Source of the DNA: Christensenella sp. UBA941
GTDB taxonomy: Bacteria > Bacillota > Clostridia > Christensenellales > UBA941
DNA length: 12,006 nt
Direction of reading: 5' to 3'
Assembly: GCA_002293365.1 (NCBI GenBank)
Contig: DBDD01000249.1
Location: forward strand, 1-12,006
Position 1 is the stretch's first letter; the number at the start of each line of letters is the position of its first letter. This document shows, piece by piece, positions 1 to 6,616 of the stretch. The notes beneath the pieces are model-generated. The model made no database searches. It saw only the letters and a list, made by a program, of their open reading frames with translations, and was not told where the DNA came from. Made by a program: the position numbers and the translations under genes.

Positions 1-774
1 CAGTACGACATGATCGAGTTTTTGCAAAAACACCTTCCCGGCTACAAGGGCAAGGTGCTGGTTACAGGGCAGTTCTCGAAAGAATGGTATAAGGTTCAGA
101 GCCGCTACACTGATCGTTTCCGCGTCCAAAGCGTTTTCGCCGTCGCTGACGACGAGAAGAACGGCCTCCTGCTTACGATGGATATCTATTACAATAAGGA
201 TTCCGTCGATAAGGCAGACTTTAAAACCGACCAACGCATAATTTTGAACGGCTACATCGAGCAGTACATCAACAGCACCGAGAAAAACAAGTATATCCCG
301 CAGCAATTCGTGTTCAGTTCGGCGGCTTATAGCCCGGACAATGAAAAGCATGTAAGGCAACTCGCCTACAAGCTGCGCCACGTCGATGTGACCAGTAAAA
401 CAATGCTGCATATGCTTTGGGAGGTCATACTGCTGCGCGGCGCTGAAGAAGTCGAGTGGAGCGAGGCAATGCTTTCCGACGAGCAGAGAGAGCAAATCGA
501 GCTTGGGTTTAAAACCGCAGAGGACTTCAAGCCGCAAAGCAAAATCATAGGCGACAAGCTGTTTGAGTATCGCTTGAAGCTGCCGGTCATGAAGGGTGAC
601 TTTGCGGAAGGCTTGGTGAATACCGACATGAAAATGTCTGAATTCGAGGAAATGATCTATGTTCCCGCTATGTCGGCAGGAACGCTCGAAGAGGAATCAG
701 GTAAGAAAAAGCCTGCCGAAAAGAAGGACAATCCTCCGTTCGATGAGGACGTAAGCGACGACGATATGTTTTAG
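1..774 (+). CDS. Putative OB-like single-strand DNA-binding protein with SSB-style acidic tail (5' end open)
   Basis: The reading frame is open to the left edge, and the first Met is at base 10 (254 aa from there). Only nine bases precede it, so no ribosome site can be seen and the true start may lie outside the window. Residues about 14-110 (from Met10) alternate short beta-like stretches (KVLVTGQF, FRVQSVFAV, LLLTMDIYY, RIILNGYIEQY, QQFVFSSAAY), consistent with an OB-like fold; the middle is mixed helical. The C-terminus is a Lys/Glu-rich linker ending in acidic DEDVSDDDMF with a terminal Phe, resembling the protein-recruiting tips of bacterial SSB and T7 gp2.5. The next gene is a Sak4-like recombinase ATPase, a class that works with SSB, which fits. 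I do not recognise a named family; the role is inferred from tail, strand pattern and context. It could instead be another phage recombination accessory protein. Confidence 0.6.
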   Translation, partial: QYDMIEFLQKHLPGYKGKVLVTGQFSKEWYKVQSRYTDRFRVQSVFAVADDEKNGLLLTMDIYYNKDSVDKADFKTDQRIILNGYIEQYINSTEKNKYIPQQFVFSSAAYSPDNEKHVRQLAYKLRHVDVTSKTMLHMLWEVILLRGAEEVEWSEAMLSDEQREQIELGFKTAEDFKPQSKIIGDKLFEYRLKLPVMKGDFAEGLVNTDMKMSEFEEMIYVPAMSAGTLEEESGKKKPAEKKDNPPFDEDVSDDDMF

Positions 775-806
775 CCTCGTTCCCGGCACATCCCTCCGCG
801 TCCCAA

Positions 807-833
807 TTGACAAAACAGAATAGTTTTCGACAA
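807..833. promoter_or_regulatory. Imperfect dyad in gap before the ATPase gene; possible operator
   Basis: The 95-bp gap 775-869 holds no gene. Within it, TTGACAAAAC (807-816) and GTTTTCGACAA (823-833) form an imperfect inverted repeat around AGAATA; the inner AAAAC/GTTTT and outer TTG/CAA match. TTGACA at 807 is a perfect -35 hexamer by sequence, but no acceptable -10 lies 16-18 bp downstream, so I do not call a promoter. Such dyads can bind repressors; here this is only a possibility. Confidence 0.25.
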
Positions 834-869
834 CGCATTTTATCATGAAAGGAATGTGGTTTATTTATT

Positions 870-1997
870 ATGGGCAAATTTGGGAAAAGGGTCGAGGTCA
901 TAATCGATCCGCTGGCCTACAATATCGGCCTGATCGGTGAATCAGGCATCGGCAAATCCACGGTGATGAAGGAAGTTTGCGAGAAGCTTGCCGGGAAAGA
1001 CGGCTATATGGCGCTCGACGTTGGCAAGGAGTGCGGCCACGATGCGATTCACGGTATGTTTTCCGAAGCCGTGCCGGACTGGAACAAGTTTGAGGAAGTC
1101 GTTGACGATATCGTTGAAAACAAATTCACCGACTATCCTGAACTCCGCGCCGTGATAATCGACACTTTGGATCAACTTTTTGAAATAACGGAGCCGAAGG
1201 TTATCCGTATGCACAACCTCGCAAACCCCGAAAAGAAAGCAGACAGCATCAAGGGCGCGTTTGGCGGGTTTGGCGGCGGCGAAGACAAAGTAATTGAGCT
1301 GATCCTGACGAAGATTTGGGAGCTGCGCAGCGTCGGCGTGTCCGTCATCGTGATCGGCCATACGAAAAAGCGCAACATAGAGGACGTTGTAACTGGAAAC
1401 ACATACTCGACGCTCACTACGAATATGTCGCAGCGCTATTTTAACGCCATCAAGACGAAGCTCCATGTTCTCGGCGTCGCCTACATAGATCGAAAGATTG
1501 TACAAGAGAAAACGGGCAAGAAGAATATCGTCACGAAACAGGAAGAAGTCAAAGGCAAAATCGTATCCGAGAGCCGCCAGATCGCTTTCCGAGACGATTC
1601 GTTCAGCATTGATTCTAAGAGCCGGTTCGCCCACATCGTAGAGAGCATTCCGCTCGACGCCGACGCCTTTATTCAGGCGCTACGAGACGCAATCGCCTGT
1701 GAACATAGCAAGAGCGGCAAATCGTTAGAGGAAACCGCGAAAGAGCAGCAAGTTTTGGCCGAAGCGAAGGCAGAGCAGATAAAGAAGGAATCCGAGGAAA
1801 AGAAGAATCGTAAGGCCATAGCCGAACGCAATGCCGAGCTGATCGCCTGTATTCAGCAGACTTTCGCAAAAGCGGATGCCGTCACGAAAAAGGCTGTTAA
1901 AGAGAAGATGGCCGAGTACGGTTTTTCTTCCTTTAGGGACGAAGATATTCCGACAAGGGCGCTTGAAGAAATCACAAGCCTCTTAAAAAAAGAATAA
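870..1997 (+). CDS. Sak4-like / RecA-fold phage ATPase (AAA_24-type nucleotide-binding protein)
   Basis: This 375-aa P-loop ATPase has Walker A GESGIGKST at residues 23-31, very close to the N-terminus, Walker B VIID at 95-98, and a GHTK motif at 163-166 following the hydrophobic strand SVIVI. A Walker A near the N-terminus with a late IGHTK-like sensor is typical of short RecA-like phage recombinases (Sak4 group, AAA_24), which promote single-strand annealing or strand exchange, often with SSB. A Gly-rich loop (AFGGFGGGEDK, 130-140) lies between the motifs and may contact DNA. Residues about 280-325 are highly charged and Ala/Glu/Lys-rich, probably a coiled coil or long helix, followed by a small helical end that is not part of the minimal Sak4 core. 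AAAGGAA (848-854) lies 15 nt upstream of ATG870, a long spacing. The ATPase class is secure; the recombinase role is inferred from family and neighbours. Confidence 0.82.
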   Translation: MGKFGKRVEVIIDPLAYNIGLIGESGIGKSTVMKEVCEKLAGKDGYMALDVGKECGHDAIHGMFSEAVPDWNKFEEVVDDIVENKFTDYPELRAVIIDTLDQLFEITEPKVIRMHNLANPEKKADSIKGAFGGFGGGEDKVIELILTKIWELRSVGVSVIVIGHTKKRNIEDVVTGNTYSTLTTNMSQRYFNAIKTKLHVLGVAYIDRKIVQEKTGKKNIVTKQEEVKGKIVSESRQIAFRDDSFSIDSKSRFAHIVESIPLDADAFIQALRDAIACEHSKSGKSLEETAKEQQVLAEAKAEQIKKESEEKKNRKAIAERNAELIACIQQTFAKADAVTKKAVKEKMAEYGFSSFRDEDIPTRALEEITSLLKKE

Positions 1998-2029
1998 CTC
2001 CTTGCCGCGCTAGGCACTCGGCTATATTC

Positions 2030-2050
2030 GGGGGTTCTTTGAGAACCCCC
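2030..2050 (+). other. Perfect 9-bp hairpin in intergenic gap; terminator-like without T-tract
   Basis: GGGGGTTCT (2030-2038) and AGAACCCCC (2042-2050) are exact reverse complements with a TTG loop, in the 94-bp gap between the ATPase and the 181-aa gene. The following bases (GTCTCGTCGCC) are not a T-run, so this is not a standard intrinsic terminator. It could be a partial terminator, an RNA-processing or stability hairpin at the 3' end of the first two genes, or a protein-binding site. Confidence 0.5.
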
Positions 2051-2091
2051 GTCTCGTCGCCGCCAAATCAAAAATGAAGTAAGGAGTAAGC

Positions 2092-2637
2092 ATGAGCAAA
2101 ACCGTCCGATGTACGGCAACTGGCGTGGTTGGTACTACTGACACGTTTTATAGAAAAGGGCAAAAGTATTATGCGTCTCGTGAGATATATTTGCAGCACA
2201 AAAGCAATCTCAAAAAAGGCAAATCATTAAGCGCCGAGCAGGATAAGATTTATGCTTTGATTTGTGAGTACATATTAGGAATCAAAACAGAGGCGCGTCG
2301 CCCTCCAACATTAGCGAAAATGCTTCGCCCATTTAAAGCCTACGATCCAGAGGTTGTCTGCCTAGCTATCGAGATGTGTGGGGCTAGGATTGCGGAAAAA
2401 ATCAAGGAGCCTCGTTTCAATTCAGGGTACGGACAGCTCAATTATGTCGTAGCAGCTCTACGAAACGAGATGAATTACGCCGAGAACGTTCACCGACAGA
2501 AGAAATTTCAAGAGAAAAGAGACGCTGCGCGTATTGCTTCCGCGCCACAAGCGCCGATTGACTATGAGAACTTCGGCAAAAACGTTAAGCATCCAAAGAA
2601 GGATATGACAAAATTATTTCAGGAGGACGAGCAATGA
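2092..2637 (+). CDS. Conserved-looking phage protein of unknown function; candidate helicase loader
   Basis: This 181-aa protein starts at ATG2092 with AAGGAG (2081-2086) five bases upstream. The N-terminus (about 1-35) has the beta-rich pattern VRCTATGVVGTTDTFYRKG then KYYASREIY, which resembles N-terminal segments of other phage replication-region proteins, though I cannot name a family. Residues about 47-145 look helical (SAEQDKIYALICEYI, EVVCLAIEMCGARIAEKI, LNYVVAALRNEM), followed by a charged linker and an end rich in Lys/Asp/Glu. There is no Walker motif, so it is not a DnaC/DnaI-type ATPase. Its last bases overlap the helicase start by ATGA, so the two are likely translationally coupled. 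Position and the helical, DnaD-like feel suggest a helicase loader or replisome organiser; this is inference only. By eye the gene is more AT-rich than its neighbours. Confidence 0.7.
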   Translation: MSKTVRCTATGVVGTTDTFYRKGQKYYASREIYLQHKSNLKKGKSLSAEQDKIYALICEYILGIKTEARRPPTLAKMLRPFKAYDPEVVCLAIEMCGARIAEKIKEPRFNSGYGQLNYVVAALRNEMNYAENVHRQKKFQEKRDAARIASAPQAPIDYENFGKNVKHPKKDMTKLFQEDEQ

Positions 2638-4106
2638 GCTGGGAAGGTAATTATCCCGCCGAATTGATGGAAGGCCGGGAAATGGCCGAAGGCGCTTTTG
2701 TTTTTGGCCTATGGAAAAGCCCGGAGCTGTTCAGCGACTACAATAAAGTCAACGAAAACGGAGATTGTACGCTTATTACGCCAGACGGGAGATTTTTCTT
2801 CGATCTCGGTAAACAGCTTGCGCGGCAAGGATTCAAGTCCATCAATCACGCCGAGGTCGAGGCTTTCTTAGAAGGGCGACCAAAGATAAGAAAGAAGTTT
2901 GACGAATGGGGCGGGATGCAGACCGTCGAGGAAATGCGCAGCGTCATAAATTCCAATAATGTTGAGGCAAATTTCAATCTCGTTACTAAACTGAACTTGC
3001 TTATGAGGCTTCATGACAAGGGCTTCAATGTTATTCAGAATATTGGCAAGCTCAAGCATATGTCCGCACAAGAGATTTATGATTATTATGATAATCAGCT
3101 TACTAGCATTAGTGTGAAGGCCGACTTCGACAGCGAAATCGAAACGCTGGAGCTCGACGAAACGTTTATATCGGAATGCGATACCGGCAGTGCAAAGGGG
3201 ATCGACTATGGAAAGGTATGCCACATATTGAACTACCTCACTCTTGGCTTGCCGCTTGGCGAATTATTCATGGTGGCGGGACACTCTGGCACAGGCAAGT
3301 CATCCTTTGTATTTGAGAGTATGATCCTTCCGTTGACATTGAGCGAAGTTAAGTGTGCGGTGATTTCAAACGAGATGCGTGCTTCGGCTTTTAAGCACCT
3401 TCTGCTCGCTCATATACTGACTCAAGACCTCAACTACTGGGAGCTGACCCGTAAGAAGATCAAACAAGGCGGCTTCACGGCGGAGCAGCACGAAATGCTG
3501 AAAAAGGCCGTCGCTATTTCGCGCGAGAAATACAGCAACATCAAATTTGTTAAACTGTTTGATAATGATGTCGGAAAGATCAAGCATTATATGCGCAAGC
3601 TCGCGAAGGACGGCTGCCAAGTTATATTTTATGACACGATGAAGTCGGACGACGAGATAAACGAAGCAATGTGGCAGCAGCTTCTCGTTCAGTCGCGTAA
3701 ATTGTTCCAGCTTGCCAGCAAAGAGAATGTCTGCCTGATTGCGTCGTATCAGCTTGCCTTGCACACGCTCAACAAGCGTTTCCTTGATGCGAGTTGCCTG
3801 AGTAACGCCAAGCAAATCAAAGAAGTTTTTTCCGAGATGGTCTACTTGCGCCATCTTTGGGATGACGAGTATACCGGCGAACCACACGATGTTAAGCCCT
3901 ATTTTACGAGGCAAGACGAAAGCGGCAAATCCGAAAGGATTCATGAGCAAATTGTACTTGATCCAGAGAAGCAATACGTCATTGCATTCCTTGATAAAAC
4001 CCGGAACGACAGGATCGGAAGGACGTTGCTTTATGAATTCGACGGCGACTACAACATATGGAAAGAGCTTGGCTACTGTACAGTCCGTCAGCAAGATAGG
4101 GGCTGA
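2634..4106 (+). CDS. DnaB-like replicative DNA helicase
   Basis: This 490-aa protein has the architecture of bacterial replicative helicases, which form hexamers that unwind DNA ahead of the polymerase and bind primase. Residues about 15-155 resemble the helical DnaB N-terminal domain (EGAFVFGLWKSPELF), followed by a linker and a RecA-like motor. Walker A is GHSGTGKS at 216-223; a SNEM motif (245-248, with Glu247) matches the DnaB SLEM-type motif; Walker B is VIFYD ending at Asp334; IASYQL around Gln373 matches motif H3; KTRNDRIGR at 455-463 fits the DnaB arginine-finger KNR region, and LLYEF follows as expected. Walker B deviates from the usual ViDYLQ, reading FYDTMK. AGGAGG (2621-2626) sits 7 nt before ATG2634, and the ATGA overlap couples it to the upstream gene. 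The primase follows after a 6-nt gap. Confidence 0.93.
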   Translation: MSWEGNYPAELMEGREMAEGAFVFGLWKSPELFSDYNKVNENGDCTLITPDGRFFFDLGKQLARQGFKSINHAEVEAFLEGRPKIRKKFDEWGGMQTVEEMRSVINSNNVEANFNLVTKLNLLMRLHDKGFNVIQNIGKLKHMSAQEIYDYYDNQLTSISVKADFDSEIETLELDETFISECDTGSAKGIDYGKVCHILNYLTLGLPLGELFMVAGHSGTGKSSFVFESMILPLTLSEVKCAVISNEMRASAFKHLLLAHILTQDLNYWELTRKKIKQGGFTAEQHEMLKKAVAISREKYSNIKFVKLFDNDVGKIKHYMRKLAKDGCQVIFYDTMKSDDEINEAMWQQLLVQSRKLFQLASKENVCLIASYQLALHTLNKRFLDASCLSNAKQIKEVFSEMVYLRHLWDDEYTGEPHDVKPYFTRQDESGKSERIHEQIVLDPEKQYVIAFLDKTRNDRIGRTLLYEFDGDYNIWKELGYCTVRQQDRG

Positions 4107-4112
4107 CATGAT

Positions 4113-5135
4113 ATGGACGCGGTACGCTTAACGGATCATCTATGCCGGAATGCCGATGCCGTAATCCTACTGCTAGAGGCTCTTGGATTCGATAGAATCA
4201 ACCACAATAGATTTCAAAATAAAGTGCGTTTTGCGCGGGAGGAAGGCCGTAACCCCTCGTCGGTATCGCTCGATCTTGGAACTCTCTTTTATAAATGCTT
4301 CAGTACGAACGAGCGTGGGGATATCTTTACGCTGATTATGCGCAAGAGGAATATAAATTTTGCGCAGGCGTTAGATTTTGTTGCGTCCACGCTCGGCCTC
4401 GAAAAAGAGAGGTATAACCATAAGACAAAGCCGTTGTTCGGAGGGCGATTCCGCGGCCTTATAAAAGCAAAAAACCAGCCGGAAAGCGCAATGCCCGTAT
4501 ATAATGAGTCTATTTTGGAGCCTTATTCACATCGCTGCAATCTCATGTTTCTGCGCGACGGGATCAGCTTTGATGTTCAAGAGCGGTTTAAGATCGGCTA
4601 TGATTATGAAACGAACCGCATAACGATCCCGATTTACACGCTCGATAATAAGCTTTGCGGCATTATGGGGCGGCTAAACGATCCAGACTGTCCGAAAGAA
4701 GAACGGTATTTGCCGCTAATCCCCTGTTCGCGCTCTCTCACAGTATACGGCTATGTCGCGAACTACATGTCGATACAACAGGAAGGCCGGTGTATCATCA
4801 CCGAAGCGGAAAAGGGCGTTATGCAGCTTGCTTCTTTTGGCTACAACTTCGGGCTTTCAACCTCCGGCTGTACGATCAGCGACGTTCAGCGGCGGTATAT
4901 CAAGTGCCTACGAGCGCCTAAGATCATTTTGGCCTACGATGAAGGGCTTGCGGAACACAACATGCGCGAGGAAGCTAAAAAGCTCGTCTCGGATAACACC
5001 CTTTTGAAAAATCAAGTCGGCTATATTTACGACCGGCAGAACGAAATCCTAAAACGCGGCTCAAAAAACTCGCCTAGCGACATGGGGAAAACGGGATTTG
5101 AAGCTCTTTTGAATAATCACGTAACTTGGCTATAA
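4113..5135 (+). CDS. Phage DNA primase, CHC2/TOPRIM type with degenerate zinc domain
   Basis: This 340-aa protein would make RNA primers beside the helicase. Residues about 35-95 follow the CHC2 zinc-domain layout: RNPSSVSLDLGTLFYKCFSTNERGDIFTLIM parallels the DnaG pattern TPSF...F.CFGCG.GGD...F (residues 46-76). Only Cys62 of the four ligands remains; the CPFH Cys and His and the second CFGC Cys are replaced. TOPRIM follows: RCIITEAEKGVMQL (226-239, Glu231/Glu233) matches the catalytic Glu motif, and IILAYDEGLAE (271-281) sits where DxDxxG is expected, with Asp276 and Glu277 but no third-position Asp. Length is shorter than cellular DnaG; no helicase-binding C-terminal domain is evident. AGGGG at 4098-4102 is a modest SD, 10 nt before ATG4113. 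An ATG at 4108 is in another frame and stops after seven codons. Primase assignment is strong; activity with the altered motifs is not proven. Confidence 0.87.
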   Translation: MDAVRLTDHLCRNADAVILLLEALGFDRINHNRFQNKVRFAREEGRNPSSVSLDLGTLFYKCFSTNERGDIFTLIMRKRNINFAQALDFVASTLGLEKERYNHKTKPLFGGRFRGLIKAKNQPESAMPVYNESILEPYSHRCNLMFLRDGISFDVQERFKIGYDYETNRITIPIYTLDNKLCGIMGRLNDPDCPKEERYLPLIPCSRSLTVYGYVANYMSIQQEGRCIITEAEKGVMQLASFGYNFGLSTSGCTISDVQRRYIKCLRAPKIILAYDEGLAEHNMREEAKKLVSDNTLLKNQVGYIYDRQNEILKRGSKNSPSDMGKTGFEALLNNHVTWL

Positions 5136-5144
5136 GGAGCAGAC

Positions 5145-6446
5145 ATGAAAACTGTATATCAGAGCAGCAGCGGCGCTATTTTGCATGGAGATAATTTAGA
5201 TATCATGACATCCATCGCAAACAGTTCCGTGGATAGCTGTATATCGGACTTTCCATACGACCTATCTTTTATGGGCAAGAAATGGGACAAGACTAATAAC
5301 TTTTACGATTGGTGCAAGTACAGGGCAGACAAACTTCATGAGGTAATCAAGCCCGGAGGCTATGTCGCGATTTTCGGCCATCCAAAAACCAATCACAGAA
5401 TGAAATGCGCTTTTGAGGACGCTGGGTTTAGGATCGTTGAAGAAATTGATTGGGTTTATCTTTCTGGAATGCCCAAGAATCAGGATATCGGGAAGCTTTT
5501 CGATAAAGCGGCGGGAGCTGAACGCGAGGTTATCGGCGAGAAGGGCTTTCACAGCTTTTCCGTATCAAGAGCTGACAAGAATCATGGCGTGTTGGGAATG
5601 GATAATAGAAGCTTCGAGGAAGCTAACGCGCTTACTGCGCCAGCTACGGATATGGCTAAAAAGTGGGACGGCTGGAAAACCGCAGGACTGAAACCGGCAC
5701 ACGAGCCTATTACCGTGTTTCAGAAGCCGCTTGAAGGAACGTATATAGCGAACATTGAGAAGCACGGCTGCGGAGCCATGAACATTGACGCCTGCCGGGT
5801 TCCGATATCTCAGGCTGACATCGACATGCTGAACGCGAAATCGTCCAAGAATCCGACAACCAACTACTCAGACAAAGAAGATCGGATATACGGACAATAT
5901 TCACAAGATCGAGCGAGTCCGGCTAATCAGTTAGGCCGCTTTCCTGCGAATATCATACTCGATGAATACACCGCTAAAATCCTTGACGAACAGACAGGAG
6001 AAAGCAAGTCATCGGGAGGAACGGGCAAAGCCTCGCGTATAAACCGCGCTAGAAATATCTATGGCGCTTTTCAGGACAAAGCTAACGAGGATTATTTTAA
6101 CCCGTCTCTTGGCGGCTACGGTGATTCTGGCGGCGGGAGCCGCCTTTTTACTGTCATTCAGTATTCGCCTAAAGCTTCGCCATCAGAAAAGAAGCTGCCT
6201 AACGGAGAGCGGAATACTCATGTAACCATCAAGCCGGTTGCGCTGATAAAGTGGCTGATTAAGCTTCTTACGCCGGTTGACGGTATGACCATCGACATAA
6301 CTGCCGGAAGCTGTACACACGGCGTCGCCTGCGAAGTGCTTAACAAGGACGAGGGATATGACCTATCTTGGATCAACATTGAGATCATGAATGAAGCAGC
6401 AGAGCCTTACTGTGCAATAGGCAAAGCGCGGGTCGAGGCTATATGA
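5145..6446 (+). CDS. Orphan site-specific DNA methyltransferase (N6-adenine/N4-cytosine class) with DFPY motif
   Basis: This 433-aa SAM-dependent methyltransferase matches the phage family with motif IV near the start and motif I near the end. Motif IV reads DFPY (35-38) instead of DPPY, followed by the family hallmark DLSFMGKKWD. PGGYVAIFGHP (75-85) and WVYLSGMPK are also typical. The long middle contains HGCGAMNIDACRVP and GRFPANIILDE, then SGGGSRLF and SPKAS, standard for phage DNA modification methylases. HVTIKPVALIKWLIKLLTP leads into motif I, DITAGSCTHGVACE (384-397), normally DPFxGSGTTxxA; Pro, Phe and the second Gly are changed. No restriction enzyme is adjacent, so it is probably used for self-marking or anti-restriction. 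AAGGAG (5134-5139) overlaps the primase stop and is 5 nt from ATG5145. N6-adenine is the likelier target, but N4-cytosine is not excluded; whether the altered motifs remain active is open. Confidence 0.87.
   Translation: MKTVYQSSSGAILHGDNLDIMTSIANSSVDSCISDFPYDLSFMGKKWDKTNNFYDWCKYRADKLHEVIKPGGYVAIFGHPKTNHRMKCAFEDAGFRIVEEIDWVYLSGMPKNQDIGKLFDKAAGAEREVIGEKGFHSFSVSRADKNHGVLGMDNRSFEEANALTAPATDMAKKWDGWKTAGLKPAHEPITVFQKPLEGTYIANIEKHGCGAMNIDACRVPISQADIDMLNAKSSKNPTTNYSDKEDRIYGQYSQDRASPANQLGRFPANIILDEYTAKILDEQTGESKSSGGTGKASRINRARNIYGAFQDKANEDYFNPSLGGYGDSGGGSRLFTVIQYSPKASPSEKKLPNGERNTHVTIKPVALIKWLIKLLTPVDGMTIDITAGSCTHGVACEVLNKDEGYDLSWINIEIMNEAAEPYCAIGKARVEAI
6129..6149 (+). other. Intragenic terminator-like hairpin in the methyltransferase gene
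   Basis: GGCGGC (6129-6134), loop GGGA, and GCCGCC (6139-6144) form a perfect 6-bp GC stem followed directly by TTTTT (6145-6149), the layout of an intrinsic terminator. It lies within the codons for the conserved SGGGSRLF segment of the methyltransferase, so it may simply be a consequence of coding constraint. Confidence 0.3.
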
Positions 6447-6616
6447 GCGCCAGCAATAAACTATGTTCCACATGTAAAATTCGAGGCTGGGAAACCATGA
6501 GCGCCGTCGCTGCCTGTAACTGCTGTGAAGCGCCGGACTACGAGTTTTATATCAACGACAGCAAGGAGGGAGAGACATCGCACACCGAGAAACCGATCCA
6601 AGAATCGAAACACTAA
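6443..6616 (+). CDS. 57-aa Cys-rich mini-protein, possible zinc ribbon
   Basis: This short gene starts at ATG6443, overlapping the methyltransferase stop as ATGA, with GAGG (6435-6438) four bases upstream. It encodes 57 residues with Cys8-x2-Cys11 (LCSTCK) and Cys25-x-Cys27-Cys28 (ACNCCEAP), a spacing compatible with a small treble-clef or zinc-ribbon fold. The C-terminal half is polar and probably disordered (KEGETSHTEKPIQESKH). Its last 40 bases overlap the proposed start of the nuclease gene in another frame, and the nuclease SD (6563-6569) lies inside it. Similar tiny CxxC proteins are common in phage early regions with no known role. The nonamer ATGAGCGCC recurs in frame at 6497, a possible second start that would lose the first Cys pair. 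Real gene status is inferred from the overlap with the upstream stop, the Cys pattern and uninterrupted packing. Confidence 0.6.
   Translation: MSASNKLCSTCKIRGWETMSAVAACNCCEAPDYEFYINDSKEGETSHTEKPIQESKH
6563..6579 (+). promoter_or_regulatory. Strong SD placing a non-canonical ATC start for the nuclease
   Basis: AAGGAGG (6563-6569) is a perfect anti-16S complement. Seven bases later is ATC (6577-6579), exactly where a start codon should be and in frame with the nuclease. No ATG, GTG or TTG occurs in this frame between the upstream stop (TGA 6526-6528) and GTG6697. This site therefore decides the start of the following gene. Confidence 0.6.

Noticed and set aside
807..846. Sigma-70 type promoter using TTGACA at 807 and TATCAT at 841
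   Set aside because: The spacer would be 28 bp, far from 17; nothing -10-like occurs at the correct distance.
942..1634. 230-codon open frame on the minus strand
   Set aside because: It lies wholly antisense to the ATPase, whose Walker motifs confirm the plus-strand frame; no family motif on the minus strand.
2002..2028. Promoter TTGCCG (2002) with TATATT (2023)
   Set aside because: Weak -35 and only 15-bp spacing; transcription would begin inside the hairpin. Not enough to call.
3366..4109. 247-codon open frame on the minus strand
   Set aside because: Antisense shadow of the helicase motor domain; no recognisable motifs or ribosome site.
4108..4131. ATG4108 as a primase start or separate peptide
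   Set aside because: It reads seven codons then stops and is out of frame with the primase.
5145..6446. Restriction-modification system
   Set aside because: Neighbours are primase, mini-protein and RecB-like nuclease with Fe-S motif; none looks like a cognate restriction endonuclease, so the methyltransferase is treated as orphan.
6529..6616. -1 programmed frameshift joining the 57-aa frame to the nuclease
   Set aside because: The register is correct and an SD-like stimulator and downstream hairpin exist, but I found no X-XXY-YYZ slippery heptamer in the overlap; kept only as an alternative.
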